From the NCBI RefSeq assembly GCF_002591915.1, contig NZ_NIHB01000001.1:90958-154957 (forward strand): DNA of 64,000 nucleotides. The letters run 5' to 3'. Origin of the DNA: Marinicella litoralis. GTDB lineage: Bacteria > Pseudomonadota > Gammaproteobacteria > Xanthomonadales > Marinicellaceae. This document shows positions 9,911 through 18,981 of this stretch, in pieces. Position 1 is the first letter of the stretch. Each line of letters opens with the position of its first letter. The notes under the pieces are model-generated. The model was not told where the DNA came from. It ran no database searches and was given only the letters and a program-made list of their open reading frames with translations. The position numbers were made by a program, and so were the translations under genes.

Positions 9911-11037
9911 CTTTCATAAGCCATTACTGTCTTTTCAGCACATCGTTGCCAAGTGAATTGTTTGCTGTGAGCCAAACCATTGGCTTGTGCTTGGGTCAAC
10001 CAAGTTTCATTTTCAAGCGCAGCCCTTAAGCCCGCTTTAATGCCTTGTACATCGAGGGGATCACACAACATGGCGTGGCCGCCGGCAACCTCTTGCATCG
10101 CAGAATGGTGGCTGGTCAGTACGGCAGTGCCTGAGGCCATGGATTCAATGATGGGCAAACCAAACCCCTCATACAAGGAAGGAAAAGCCATCACTTGAGC
10201 TGCCGCATACAGGTGTTGTAAAGCCGTTTGATCGACATAACCCAAGCTGATGATTTGCCCTTTTTTAACCAGTGATTTGATGCGCTGATTAATATCTTGG
10301 TTCAACCACCCTTTTGAACCAACCAAGACCAAAGGATAAGCTGCTCTCAATGCTTTGGGTAATTGGGTATAGGCTTGCAACAACCGAGAAAGGTTTTTTC
10401 TGGGCTCGGTGGTGGCCACTGAGAGTATGAACTGCTTGTGTTTGAGCTGATGGGCTTGCAAGCTCGCTCTGGTTTCATTGGCAGAATAGGCTTTAAATCC
10501 TGCTTCAACCCCCAAAGGCGTGACATGAATCTTTGCTGCAGGATAAGCATAATGAGACATGATTTCTTGTTTGATGAATTCAGTTGGCACCATCAAAACA
10601 TCGGCCTGATTCAATGTTTTGGGAATTTCTCGATCGAGAAACTGTAAACGATAATTCGGCTGGGTTTCACGGTAGTGGACAAAGGACAAGTCATGAAAAG
10701 TGGCCACTGATTTGCCGGCAAATGGCATCAGTACAAAATTGGGGCTGTGAAACACATGATCACTTAAATCACCGGTCAACTGCTTGAAATGTTTGTTTCT
10801 GCGCTTGGCATAGGCATTCAAGGCCAGACCTTTGAAAGGAATCCAAGGTCGCAGGCGGCTGATCCATTGATTGGCTTGGGCCGATTGATTGATGTCATCA
10901 ATCCAATGATCCGAAGAAAAATATTTCACCGCTTCAAGACCATTTTGCAGCGGCAATTGTTTTCCCAGGTGCAAAGTGTATTGCCCTATGCCGGTCAACG
11001 GATGGGTGATGGCATCTACATTTAAAATGACTTTCAA
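9907..11037 (-). CDS. Glycosyltransferase family 4 (GT-B fold)
   Basis: A 376-residue cytoplasmic glycosyltransferase. The N-terminal HPLTGIGQYT segment and the C-terminal PSLYEGFGLPIIESMASG motif, with the conserved Glu pair that contacts the nucleotide sugar, are typical of GT4 retaining enzymes. SVATTEPRKNLSRLL marks the start of the C-terminal Rossmann domain. The acceptor is unknown. It stands alone on the minus strand, convergent with the secreted PKD protein gene, so context does not point to a specific glycan. It resembles the mannosyl- or rhamnosyltransferases of polysaccharide clusters, but no such cluster is next to it. Confidence 0.85.
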   Translation of the reverse strand: MKVILNVDAITHPLTGIGQYTLHLGKQLPLQNGLEAVKYFSSDHWIDDINQSAQANQWISRLRPWIPFKGLALNAYAKRRNKHFKQLTGDLSDHVFHSPNFVLMPFAGKSVATFHDLSFVHYRETQPNYRLQFLDREIPKTLNQADVLMVPTEFIKQEIMSHYAYPAAKIHVTPLGVEAGFKAYSANETRASLQAHQLKHKQFILSVATTEPRKNLSRLLQAYTQLPKALRAAYPLVLVGSKGWLNQDINQRIKSLVKKGQIISLGYVDQTALQHLYAAAQVMAFPSLYEGFGLPIIESMASGTAVLTSHHSAMQEVAGGHAMLCDPLDVQGIKAGLRAALENETWLTQAQANGLAHSKQFTWQRCAEKTVMAYES

Positions 11038-11093
11038 AAGATTAAGTCTCGCGGTTAAAATAATACATGTCCTTATTCTAACAAATATGTCTT

Positions 11094-11537
11094 ATGGCCA
11101 ATCCAATTCATTTTCCCTTTCATTTAGCCATTCCAGTGAGAAACATCGCTGAATCCAAAGCTTTCTACATCGACACTTTGGGCTGTCAACCAGGTCGTTC
11201 TTCTGACCATTGGATAGATTTGGACTTATACGGTCATCAATTGGTTTGTCATTTAGATCAATCTTTGGGTGATGAAGGGAAAGTCAATTTAATCAACAAC
11301 GATGTTGATGACCACGGTGTGCCCGTGCCGCATTTTGGCGTGGTTTTGGATATGCAGCGTTGGCAAGATTTGGCCGACAAACTCAAGTCAGCAGGCATAG
11401 AATTCATTATTGAACCTTACATTCGATTCAAAGACATGCCTGGCGAACAAGCCACTTTGTTCTTTCTAGACCCTTCCGGCAACGCACTGGAGTTCAAGGC
11501 ATTTAAAGACATTTCACAGCTTTTTAATGCAAATTAA
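11094..11537 (+). CDS. VOC superfamily protein (glyoxalase/bleomycin-resistance fold)
   Basis: A 147-residue soluble protein with the paired beta-alpha-beta-beta-beta layout of the vicinal oxygen chelate superfamily. HLAIPVRNIAESKAFYIDTLGC opens the fold and FLDPSGNALEFKAF closes it. Candidate metal ligands are His in FHLAIPV, His in PHFGVV and Glu in ALEFKAF. The family includes glyoxalases, dioxygenases and resistance proteins, and sequence alone does not show which reaction applies. It is flanked by unrelated genes on the opposite strand and is probably transcribed alone. Confidence 0.85.
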   Translation: MANPIHFPFHLAIPVRNIAESKAFYIDTLGCQPGRSSDHWIDLDLYGHQLVCHLDQSLGDEGKVNLINNDVDDHGVPVPHFGVVLDMQRWQDLADKLKSAGIEFIIEPYIRFKDMPGEQATLFFLDPSGNALEFKAFKDISQLFNAN

Positions 11538-11560
11538 CGACATTTAAATGGTTTCTCATA

Positions 11561-13057
11561 TCAATGTAGTTTTAACATTAACTCCAAACCGATGGTTTGT
11601 AAACGCTTAACCTCGTCTTTCAAATCGGCTTTGATCAATGGGTGATCCAGTAACCACTCTCGATTGATTTTTAATTCAATGCTGTTGATTTTCCAGTGAA
11701 ATAATTCTATCGGTACCGGTTCAAAATGTCGGTTTCGTGCAAACACCACCGACAGACGCATGATCACCAACAGTGGGATCACCACTTCATACTGGCGTGG
11801 GGTTAAGGTGGCCAAGGCCGATTTGCTGATTTTACGCCGGTGTAAACGCACCAAAGTGGCCATCACCAATTTTTGTTGGTTTGAAAAACCCGGCATGTCA
11901 GCATGTTGAATCACATAAGCGCCAATTTTATGGTATTGACTGTGCGCAATAGATAGGCCAATTTCATGCAATTTAATCGCACCATTCAATAAAGCAAGTA
12001 TGCGTTTCTTTATTTTTATATTTAACTTGGCATACAAGTCTTCACTGTGTCGCTGGACATTCTCAGCTTGAACCGTGTCCACGGTAAATTGTTCACACAG
12101 TTTTCTGATGCTGCGTTTGGTGACTGAAATGTGTTTGGGCCCATCCAACATTTCATAAATCAAACCTTCTCTCAAGGCGCCACCCGAGACATCCATTTGT
12201 TCCAGTGAAAACGCTTTCATCAAAGCATAAACTATCGCCAAACCACCAATAAAAACTGGACGTCGCTCCTCACTTAAGCCATTGAGTTGGTTCAATTGAT
12301 CAATATGACCCAGTTCAATACAACGTTGTTTCAATTGCTCAACACCTTGCAGCGTGATGCCAGAAGGCGCCCATTGGTTCATTTCCAAAATTCCAGCGGT
12401 GGCCCTCATGGTGCCCGAAGCACCCACACTGTGTTTCCAACCCGAGGCTTTGAACGACTGAATAAATGGATTGAGTTCCTGTAAAGCATGAATCACCGCC
12501 CGTTTCCAATTGGCTTCATCAATAACGCCTTGTTTGAAGTATTTCTTGGTGTAACTGACACAACCCATATACAAACTTTCACGCTTTTCAGGTTTCATGC
12601 CATCGCCAATGATTAACTCGGTGCTGCCGCCACCGATGTCCATAACCAACTTCCTGGCTGGGTTGTCACTGGTGGACTGAGCCACGCCCAAGTACAACAT
12701 ACGTGCTTCTTCACGACCCGAAATGATTTCAATTTCGTGACCTAAAATTTGTTCTGCTTGGGCAATGAATTCTCTGGAGTTTTTAGCCACACGCAGGGTA
12801 TTGGTGCCGACGATGCGAATGTGACTGTCTGGAATGTTTTGAATCCGTTCAGACATTGACTGTAGCGATTCATAGGCTTTGGCCAAGTATTCGGGAGAGA
12901 TGTTTTTGTGATCGTCTAAACCAGCCGCTAAGCGAACCATGTGTTTAACTGAATCGATTGGAAATATTTGGCCCGATTTAAATTGAGCCACCAACAAATG
13001 GAATGAGTTGGAACCCAAGTCGATGGCGGCAAAATGATGTCGGTGTGTATTTGGCAT
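11561..13057 (-). CDS. ppx: Exopolyphosphatase / guanosine pentaphosphatase (Ppx/GppA family)
   Basis: A 498-residue member of the ASKHA-fold Ppx/GppA family, which hydrolyses inorganic polyphosphate and, in some members, pppGpp. The N-terminal FAAIDLGSNSFHLLV phosphate-binding loop, the catalytic-region REEARMLYLG and the VMDIGGGSTELIIG loop are all present. The C-terminal third has the HD-like helical domain (LHEIGLSIAHSQYHKIG) found in long Ppx proteins. It lies 40 bases downstream of rho on the same strand and may be cotranscribed with it. No ppk gene is visible nearby. Ppx is preferred over GppA because of length, but the two are hard to separate by eye. Confidence 0.9.
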   Translation of the reverse strand: MPNTHRHHFAAIDLGSNSFHLLVAQFKSGQIFPIDSVKHMVRLAAGLDDHKNISPEYLAKAYESLQSMSERIQNIPDSHIRIVGTNTLRVAKNSREFIAQAEQILGHEIEIISGREEARMLYLGVAQSTSDNPARKLVMDIGGGSTELIIGDGMKPEKRESLYMGCVSYTKKYFKQGVIDEANWKRAVIHALQELNPFIQSFKASGWKHSVGASGTMRATAGILEMNQWAPSGITLQGVEQLKQRCIELGHIDQLNQLNGLSEERRPVFIGGLAIVYALMKAFSLEQMDVSGGALREGLIYEMLDGPKHISVTKRSIRKLCEQFTVDTVQAENVQRHSEDLYAKLNIKIKKRILALLNGAIKLHEIGLSIAHSQYHKIGAYVIQHADMPGFSNQQKLVMATLVRLHRRKISKSALATLTPRQYEVVIPLLVIMRLSVVFARNRHFEPVPIELFHWKINSIELKINREWLLDHPLIKADLKDEVKRLQTIGLELMLKLH

Positions 13058-13097
13058 TGGTTGATTGTAACCAATGCCAATTATATTGTGTTCAGAA

Positions 13098-14354
13098 TTA
13101 TCGCTTCATTGAAGTGAAAAATTCTTCATTGGTTTTGGTGTCTTTTAATTTATCCAACAAAAATTCAATCGCTTGAATGTCATCCATCGGATTCAATATT
13201 TTGCGTAAGATATGGGCTTTTTGTAAAAAGTCAGGATCGACAATCAAATCCTCTCTTCTGGTACCAGACTTGTTGATGTTCATTGCTGGCCAAATGCGTT
13301 TTTCAGCTGCCCTGCGGTCCAAATGCACTTCCATATTACCGGTGCCTTTAAACTCTTCAAAAATCACTTCATCCATCTTCGAACCGGTTTCAACCAAACC
13401 TGTTGCCAGGATGGTTAAACTGCCACCTTCTTCAACATTTCGAGCGGCGCCAAAGAATTTCTTTGGACGGTGCAATGCATTGGCATCAACACCACCGGTC
13501 AGAATTTTTCCTGATGCCGGAGTGACGGTGTTATAAGCTCGTGCCAATCGCGTGATCGAATCCAACAAGATGATCACATCTTGTTTGTGCTCCACCAATC
13601 TTTTGGCTCTTTCAATCACCATATCAGCCACTTGAACGTGGCGAGTCGCCGGCTCATCAAAGGTTGAAGCAATCACTTCGCCTTTTACGGTACGCTGCAT
13701 ATCGGTGACCTCTTCCGGTCTTTCATCAATCAACAACACAAACAATTTGGCTTCTGGGTTATTTAACGCGATCGAAGTTGCAATGTTTTGCAAGATCATG
13801 GTCTTACCTGCTTTGGGTGGCGATACAATCAAGCCGCGTTGACCTTTGCCTATGGGCGATACCAAATCAATGATTCGGGTGGTTAAATCTTCTCTAGAAC
13901 CATCACCACGTTCCATCTTTAATTGCTCAGTGGCAAATAAAGGCGTTAAATTTTCAAATATGATTTTACCTTTGGTGTTTTCAGGTGGCTCATAGTTGAT
14001 GCTGTTAACTTGTAACAATGCAAAATACCGTTCTGAATCTTTCGGTGGTCTGATTTTGCCGACAATGGTGTCACCGGTTTGCAAGCCAAAACGACGGATT
14101 TGACTGGGTGAAACATATATGTCATCTGGTCCTGCTTGGTATGAACCTTCTGGGGCCCTTAAAAAGCCGAAGCCATCAGGCAGTACTTCCAGTACACCAT
14201 CACCAAAAATGTCTTCTCCTTTTTTGGCATGTTTCTTTAAGATCGAAAAGATCATTTGTTGTTTGTGAACACGAGACCGAGTTTCAACACCGGACTTTTT
14301 GGCAATGTCTGTCAACTCGGTAGTCGACATTTGTTTGAGTTCAGATAGATTCAT
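13098..14354 (-). CDS. rho: Transcription termination factor Rho
   Basis: A 418-residue hexameric RNA helicase that ends transcription at unstructured C-rich RNA. The N-terminal helical domain begins [20 protein letters not shown]. The cold-shock RNA-binding fold contains the GFGFLRAP segment, and the P loop is [25 protein letters not shown] and the Q loop GGVDANAL complete the ATPase signature. Length matches the E. coli protein (419). The preceding 199 bases hold no gene but contain an inverted repeat (CGACAA/TTGTCG, 14483-14499), which may belong to the rho leader, a region often used for autoregulation. The trxA terminator isolates rho from upstream transcription. Confidence 0.98.
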   Translation of the reverse strand: MNLSELKQMSTTELTDIAKKSGVETRSRVHKQQMIFSILKKHAKKGEDIFGDGVLEVLPDGFGFLRAPEGSYQAGPDDIYVSPSQIRRFGLQTGDTIVGKIRPPKDSERYFALLQVNSINYEPPENTKGKIIFENLTPLFATEQLKMERGDGSREDLTTRIIDLVSPIGKGQRGLIVSPPKAGKTMILQNIATSIALNNPEAKLFVLLIDERPEEVTDMQRTVKGEVIASTFDEPATRHVQVADMVIERAKRLVEHKQDVIILLDSITRLARAYNTVTPASGKILTGGVDANALHRPKKFFGAARNVEEGGSLTILATGLVETGSKMDEVIFEEFKGTGNMEVHLDRRAAEKRIWPAMNINKSGTRREDLIVDPDFLQKAHILRKILNPMDDIQAIEFLLDKLKDTKTNEEFFTSMKR

Positions 14355-14553
14355 ATTGTATTTTTGAGGCAGAATGCCTGTTAGGTGGTTTTTGATTAAA
14401 TAAAGTTAAAAAATTCCCTTAATATCGGCTTTGGTCCGCAAAGATTTCAGCCATTGGTTTTAATATTTAGGATTTGTGCTTTCGACAAAAGGCTTGTCGG
14501 ATTTGATTCCGTATAAACTAACATGGAAGTTTGATACTGTCCAGTCTGAAAAT

Positions 14554-14588
14554 AAAAAAACGCCTGAATCGACTGAAATTCAAGCGTT
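14554..14588 (-). terminator. Intrinsic terminator of trxA
   Basis: On the minus strand AACGCTTGAAT pairs with ATTCAGGCGTT (11 pairs, one G-T wobble) around an eight-base loop. The stem runs into a seven-T tract (plus-strand A residues 14554-14560). It begins about nine bases after the trxA stop codon, so trxA and rho should be separate transcription units. Confidence 0.92.
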
Positions 14589-14597
14589 ATTCTTTGA

Positions 14598-14924
14598 TTA
14601 AGCGGTGTGTTTACTTAAAAAGTCTAATAATTGACCTTTAGAAACGGCGCCAACATGCTGATCAATGACTTCACCATTTTTAAACAACATCAATGTTGGG
14701 ATGCCACGAATGGCCATCTTAACGGCAGTCTCTTTGTTGTCTTCGATGTTTAATTTTGCGACCTTAACCTGGCCATCTAATTCATCGGCTACTTCTTCCA
14801 AAATGGGTGCAATCATGCGACAAGGTCCACACCATTCTGCCCAATAGTCCACCAATACAGGTACTTCAGAATTGGTGATGTCTTCAAATGTGGCGTCAGT
14901 GGCCTTGATAATGTTTTCGCTCAT
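14598..14924 (-). CDS. trxA: Thioredoxin 1
   Basis: A 108-residue cytoplasmic thioredoxin, the dithiol reductant for ribonucleotide reductase, PAPS reductase and methionine sulfoxide reductases. The redox motif WCGPC is present in the context [15 protein letters not shown], with the cis-proline segment [13 protein letters not shown] downstream. Length and lack of extensions match trxA. GGAGAA seven bases before the ATG gives a good ribosome site. The gene has its own terminator. An inverted repeat about 19 bases upstream (14943-14958) could be an operator. Confidence 0.98.
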   Translation of the reverse strand: MSENIIKATDATFEDITNSEVPVLVDYWAEWCGPCRMIAPILEEVADELDGQVKVAKLNIEDNKETAVKMAIRGIPTLMLFKNGEVIDQHVGAVSKGQLLDFLSKHTA

Positions 14925-14942
14925 AGCTTATTCTCCATATTA

Positions 14943-14958
14943 ACCTTTGGTCAAAGGT
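14943..14958. promoter_or_regulatory. Inverted repeat in the trxA upstream region
   Basis: ACCTTTG and CAAAGGT are perfect inverted arms of seven bases around a two-base centre. The site lies 19-34 bases upstream of the trxA start codon, where a repressor could block transcription or initiation. No regulator is known for this motif, and it may be chance. Confidence 0.35.
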
Positions 14959-15033
14959 CGGGTTATTATTTGATTGCCTATATTGGGGCAGTTATCATTG
15001 GTTTCAATCCTGAGATTGTCTCAATGACTCTTT

Positions 15034-15756
15034 TCATTCAAGAATTCGCAAGAACTCTTGCATATTAATGACAGTTATTTGATGGTCTGCCAATGATAAT
15101 ATTTCATTTTTTTTCAACTTTGTGAAAGTTCGACTCAAGGTTTCTTCTGCCAGGCCCAAGTAATTGGCCAAATCACGCTGGGACACTTGAAAAGGAAATT
15201 GACTGGCAGAAAAGCCACGTGAAAAATACAAATCAGACACGTCTTTGACAAAACTAACTAACTTTTGTTTGGCGTTGTATTCACTGTGAGTGATTTCATA
15301 TTGGATGATTTTTTCACTCATCATTTTCATCACCCTGTTTTGGATGTCCTTGTGTTTCATCGCCAATTCTTGCAAAGGATAAAACGGAATCACACAGTAA
15401 GAGCCTGAACTGACTGCTTTGATCGTGGTTTTGTATTTTCCTTGGTGGATGCCATCAAACCCCATCACTTGACCTGCGATAAACAAGTCAACAATCCGCT
15501 CATCTCCTTGTGCGGTGAGGTATACCGACTTGAACATGCCTGAATGAACTGTGTATAAATTTTGGAATTTACTCCCTGCCTTAAATACCGTTTGGTTTTT
15601 TTCAATCTTGATGTGTGAGTCAATGATGCTTTCAATCGCATCTATTTCAGCTGAATCAATTCGTACCCTTCGGTTATCAACTATATGAGTACATAACTCA
15701 CAATCTCCACAGTTGCTGGTTTTGTTGTTTTGTAAATTTTGCTTGGTATTTAACAT
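15034..15756 (-). CDS. fnr: FNR/Anr-type oxygen-responsive transcription regulator
   Basis: A 240-residue Crp/Fnr-family regulator. The N-terminal cysteines are Cys16, Cys19 and Cys22, with a fourth, Cys121, at the place of E. coli FNR Cys122, so a [4Fe-4S] sensor is likely. The first three have CX2CX2C spacing instead of the usual CX2CX5C. The cyclic-nucleotide-like beta roll spans about residues 35-130. A long dimer helix follows, then a winged helix whose recognition helix contains ETLSR (205-209), matching the E-xx-S-R contacts that read TTGAT half-sites. It faces the ccoN operon across a promoter holding such a site, so it is the likely activator. Autoregulation through the same site is possible. 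Confidence 0.92.
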   Translation of the reverse strand: MLNTKQNLQNNKTSNCGDCELCTHIVDNRRVRIDSAEIDAIESIIDSHIKIEKNQTVFKAGSKFQNLYTVHSGMFKSVYLTAQGDERIVDLFIAGQVMGFDGIHQGKYKTTIKAVSSGSYCVIPFYPLQELAMKHKDIQNRVMKMMSEKIIQYEITHSEYNAKQKLVSFVKDVSDLYFSRGFSASQFPFQVSQRDLANYLGLAEETLSRTFTKLKKNEILSLADHQITVINMQEFLRILE

Positions 15757-15790
15757 ATAAGTCAGGGATTTTTATCTAAACAGCCTAATC

Positions 15791-15804
15791 TTGACATTAA
15801 TCAA
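15791..15804. promoter_or_regulatory. FNR/Anr box upstream of ccoN
   Basis: TTGACATTAATCAA matches the FNR consensus TTGAT-N4-ATCAA at nine of ten defined bases. Its centre is 15797.5, about 42 bases upstream of the start point predicted from the TATAAT at 15828-15833. This is the classical class II FNR activator position. It lies between the fnr-like gene and ccoN. Confidence 0.85.
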
Positions 15805-15827
15805 TTATGGCCTTGTTAAGCCTTCAT

Positions 15828-15833
15828 TATAAT
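15828..15833 (+). promoter_or_regulatory. -10 element of the ccoNOQP promoter
   Basis: This is an exact TATAAT with no good -35 element; the FNR box covers the -35 region, as expected for an activator-dependent promoter. Transcription should start near 15840. That lies downstream of the ATG at 15807, so it rules out that codon as the ccoN start from this promoter and supports the ATG at 15873. Confidence 0.75.
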
Positions 15834-15872
15834 TCAAGCCAATCACTAAATGGGCAAATATGCATTGATAAT

Positions 15873-17291
15873 ATGATTGATTTTAACGATAAGGTGGTCA
15901 AGCAATTCACCATCGCAACGATTTTTTGGGGCATTGTTGGCATGTTGGTGGGCGTATTGATCGCCGCACAACTTGCATGGCCGGCATTGAATTTTGATAT
16001 TCCATGGCTGACTTACAGTCGATTGCGACCCTTACATACCAATGCAGTAATATTCGCTTTTGGTGGGAATGCTTTATTGGGAACTTCACTGTATGTGGCC
16101 CAAAGAACCTGCCAAGTAAAACTGTTTTCTGACCGACTGGCTAGCCTCACATTTTGGGGGTACCAATTGGTGATAGTTGGCGCAGTGTTGACCTTGCCTT
16201 TTGGGTTCACACAAAGCAAAGAATATGCCGAGCTGATATGGCCGTTGGACGTCTTATTAACCGTGGTATGGATTTTGTATGCCATCACTTACTTTGGCAC
16301 CATAGCCACTCGTACGGTCAAACACATTTATGTTGCCAACTGGTTTTATTCAGCCTTTATTATCACCATTGCGTTGTTACACATCGTCAATAATTTGGCC
16401 ATTCCCGTAAATTGGCACCTGTCATACCCCGTTTTTTCTGGTGCGGTTGATGCGTTGACCCAATGGTGGTATGGACACAATGCAGTGGGCTTTTTCCTTA
16501 CCGCAGGTTTCTTGGGGATGATGTATTACTTTGTACCGAAACAAGCGGGTCGTCCAGTCTATTCTTACCGCCTTTCCATTGTACATTTCTGGGCCTTGGT
16601 CTCTACTTATATGTGGGCCGGTCCTCATCATTTGCAATACACTTCATTACCTGATTGGGCACAATCTTTGGGCATGGTTTTCTCGTTGATCTTATTGGCG
16701 CCTTCTTGGGGTGGCATGATCAACGGCATGATGACTTTATCTGGGGCTTGGGATAAATTGCGTTCAGATCCAATCATTAAAATGATGATAGTGGCCTTGT
16801 CATTTTATGGCATGAGTACTTTTGAAGGCCCCATGATGTCAATCAAGACGGTGAATGCTTTGTCTCACTATACCGACTGGGGTATTGGACATGTGCATTC
16901 GGGGGCTTTGGGTTGGGTGGCCTTGATGACCATGGCTTCGATGTACACCTTGGTGCCCAGATTGTGGCATCGAGCGGGTATGTACAGTACTCACTTGATT
17001 AACGTGCATTTTTGGATTGCCACTTTGGGTATTGTTCTGTACATCGCTTCGATGTGGATTGCTGGTGTGATGCAAGGTTTGATGTGGCGCGCAGTGGATG
17101 CCAATGGTTCATTGGTATACAGCCATGTTGAAAGCATTGAAGCCACTTACCCTTACTATGTGATCAGGTTAATCGGTGGTTTGTTGTTCTTGACTGGGGC
17201 TGTGATCCAGGCTTACAACACCTGGAAGACCATCAAAGGACACCAATCGACAACAGCACAAGGGACTGAGGTTGTAGGAGCAAGCGCATGA
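15873..17291 (+). CDS. ccoN: cbb3-type cytochrome c oxidase subunit I (CcoN)
   Basis: The catalytic subunit of the high-affinity cbb3 oxidase, a multi-span membrane protein holding haem b and the haem b3-CuB centre. The reading frame is open from 15807, but the predicted transcript starts near 15840, so the in-frame ATG at 15873 ([12 protein letters not shown]) is used here. It gives 472 residues, the usual CcoN length. Conserved histidines appear in [46 protein letters not shown] and [10 protein letters not shown]. The gene overlaps ccoO by four bases, so translation is coupled. Regulation by FNR and low oxygen is inferred from the promoter. No clear Shine-Dalgarno sequence precedes 15873. 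Confidence 0.96.
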   Translation: MIDFNDKVVKQFTIATIFWGIVGMLVGVLIAAQLAWPALNFDIPWLTYSRLRPLHTNAVIFAFGGNALLGTSLYVAQRTCQVKLFSDRLASLTFWGYQLVIVGAVLTLPFGFTQSKEYAELIWPLDVLLTVVWILYAITYFGTIATRTVKHIYVANWFYSAFIITIALLHIVNNLAIPVNWHLSYPVFSGAVDALTQWWYGHNAVGFFLTAGFLGMMYYFVPKQAGRPVYSYRLSIVHFWALVSTYMWAGPHHLQYTSLPDWAQSLGMVFSLILLAPSWGGMINGMMTLSGAWDKLRSDPIIKMMIVALSFYGMSTFEGPMMSIKTVNALSHYTDWGIGHVHSGALGWVALMTMASMYTLVPRLWHRAGMYSTHLINVHFWIATLGIVLYIASMWIAGVMQGLMWRAVDANGSLVYSHVESIEATYPYYVIRLIGGLLFLTGAVIQAYNTWKTIKGHQSTTAQGTEVVGASA

Positions 17292-17902
17292 ACAAGCATG
17301 ACAAAATTGAAAAAAATATCGGACTGTTGGGTGTATTGGTGGCAATAGTCATCAGTTTTTCAGGCATCATTGAAATTGTGCCTTTGATGTCGCAGGCCAG
17401 TGTGGTTGAGCCCGTCGAAGGTTTAAAACCGCGCAATCCATTGGAGTTGGCGGGTCAAAATATATATGTGGCCGAAGGCTGTTATGGCTGTCACTCTCAA
17501 CAAATCAGGCCATTCGTCGATGAAACCTTGCGCTATGGACATTACTCCTTGGCCGGTGAGTCGGTTTATGACCGCCCACATCAGTGGGGCTCTAAACGCA
17601 CCGGGCCAGATTTGGCTCGAGTGGGTGGCCGCTACTCCAATGAATGGCATGAAATTCATTTGATTGATCCTCGTGCGGTGGTGCCCACTTCTAATATGCC
17701 AGGTTATCCATGGTTGGCTGATACGCCCGTTGATGTTGAACAAACCGTGGCCAGTATGAAAGTATTGAAAAAATTAGGTCATCCCTATTCAGACGATGAA
17801 ATTGCCAATGCAGCGGCCAGTTTGACTGACAAAACCCAACTGGATGCCTTGGTTGCCTATTTACAAAACCTAGGTATTGCCATGCCTAAGAGTTACCAAT
17901 AA
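17288..17902 (+). CDS. ccoO: cbb3 oxidase subunit II, monohaem cytochrome c (CcoO)
   Basis: A 204-residue membrane-anchored monohaem c protein that passes electrons to CcoN. One N-terminal transmembrane helix (about residues 11-34) is followed by a periplasmic domain with the haem motif CYGCH at 65-69 in the context [14 protein letters not shown]. The distal methionine is probably in NMPGYPW. The start overlaps the ccoN stop as ATGA. It is the second gene of the ccoNOQP operon, ten bases before ccoQ. Confidence 0.96.
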   Translation: MNKHDKIEKNIGLLGVLVAIVISFSGIIEIVPLMSQASVVEPVEGLKPRNPLELAGQNIYVAEGCYGCHSQQIRPFVDETLRYGHYSLAGESVYDRPHQWGSKRTGPDLARVGGRYSNEWHEIHLIDPRAVVPTSNMPGYPWLADTPVDVEQTVASMKVLKKLGHPYSDDEIANAAASLTDKTQLDALVAYLQNLGIAMPKSYQ

Positions 17903-17912
17903 GGAGGTCGAT

Positions 17913-18089
17913 ATGATCAGCGGAATTTATACTGGACTCATGTTGGTGGTGTTTTTGGGCATCGTCGCATGGGCTTGGAGCAGACACAACAAAGCCACTT
18001 TTGAAGAATTGTCACACATGGCACTCAAAGATGACGATCAAATAAACCATCAATCAGAACAGCAAACTGAGGAGAAAAGCCATGAGTGA
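17913..18089 (+). CDS. ccoQ: cbb3 oxidase subunit CcoQ
   Basis: A 58-residue single-span protein of the FixQ/CcoQ family, which stabilises the cbb3 complex. The start at 17913 is favoured by a strong AAGGAGG at 17901-17907, which overlaps the ccoO stop region; a frame extending 12 codons upstream lacks one. One transmembrane helix (YTGLMLVVFLGIVAWAW) precedes a short acidic cytoplasmic tail. The 3' end overlaps ccoP by eight bases. Confidence 0.9.
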   Translation: MISGIYTGLMLVVFLGIVAWAWSRHNKATFEELSHMALKDDDQINHQSEQQTEEKSHE

Positions 18090-18966
18090 TTTTTGGCATT
18101 GGACTGTAATCATTGTCGTGACTGGGCACATAGTGGCGTATCTGTGGTTGTTATTCGCTACGGCAAAAAAGAAAGTCGATAAGCGCGAAGACAACACCAC
18201 TGGACATGTGTGGGATGAAGATTTAACCGAATTGGATCACCCAATGCCGCGATGGTGGTTGTGGTTGTTTGTCATCACCATAGTTTTTGCTGTGATTTAT
18301 TTATACCAATACCCTGGATTGGGTAATTATAAAGGCAGTAAAGAATGGACCTCGATCAATCGATTTGAAACCAATTACGCCGCAGTCAGCGATGCCAGGG
18401 ATAAATCATTTGCTGGCTTTATCAACAAACCTATTGATGCGTTGATTCAGGACGACCAAGCCATGTTGATTGGTCAACGCATTTTTGCCAATCATTGTGC
18501 ACAATGCCATGCTTCCGATGCACAGGGTAATGTGGGATTCCCCAATCTGACCGATGCTGATTGGAATTGGGGTGGAGAACACAGTGACATCGTCGCCAGC
18601 ATAAGCAATGGGCGCATGGGTGTGATGCCCGCTTTTGCTCCAGCTTTAGGAGAAGCAGGTACCCAGCAAGTAGCGGCTTATGTCAGAAGCCTGTCAGGCA
18701 TCGAACACGATGCCACACTGGCTGCTGAGGGCGCGACCAAATTCGGTATGTTTTGTGCGGCCTGTCACGGTGCTGATGCCCAAGGTCAAAAGTTATTTGG
18801 CGCCCCCAATCTAACTGATGACATTTGGTTATATGGCTCCGATGGAATCATTGAAACAGCCCTGTATGAAGGCTTGAGTGGGAACATGCCTTCGCAGCAA
18901 GGCATTTTGGATGAAAATCGCATCAAGCTGGTGGCGGCTTACGTCTATTCATTGAGCAAACAATAA
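18082..18966 (+). CDS. ccoP: cbb3 oxidase subunit III, dihaem cytochrome c (CcoP)
   Basis: A 294-residue dihaem cytochrome that takes electrons from soluble cytochrome c. It has two N-terminal hydrophobic helices (about 5-25 and 55-73) with a CcoP-type linker containing TGHVWDEDLTELDHPMPRWW between them. The two haem c motifs are CAQCH (139-143) and CAACH (225-229). The gene starts inside the end of ccoQ, a translationally coupled arrangement. Confidence 0.96.
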   Translation: MSDFWHWTVIIVVTGHIVAYLWLLFATAKKKVDKREDNTTGHVWDEDLTELDHPMPRWWLWLFVITIVFAVIYLYQYPGLGNYKGSKEWTSINRFETNYAAVSDARDKSFAGFINKPIDALIQDDQAMLIGQRIFANHCAQCHASDAQGNVGFPNLTDADWNWGGEHSDIVASISNGRMGVMPAFAPALGEAGTQQVAAYVRSLSGIEHDATLAAEGATKFGMFCAACHGADAQGQKLFGAPNLTDDIWLYGSDGIIETALYEGLSGNMPSQQGILDENRIKLVAAYVYSLSKQ

Positions 18967-18981
18967 GGCTGCTATAGAACC

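Noticed and set aside
15807-15872. A longer ccoN N-terminus beginning at 15807
   Set aside because: The FNR box and TATAAT place the transcript start at about 15840, after this ATG, and the extra residues are not typical of CcoN.
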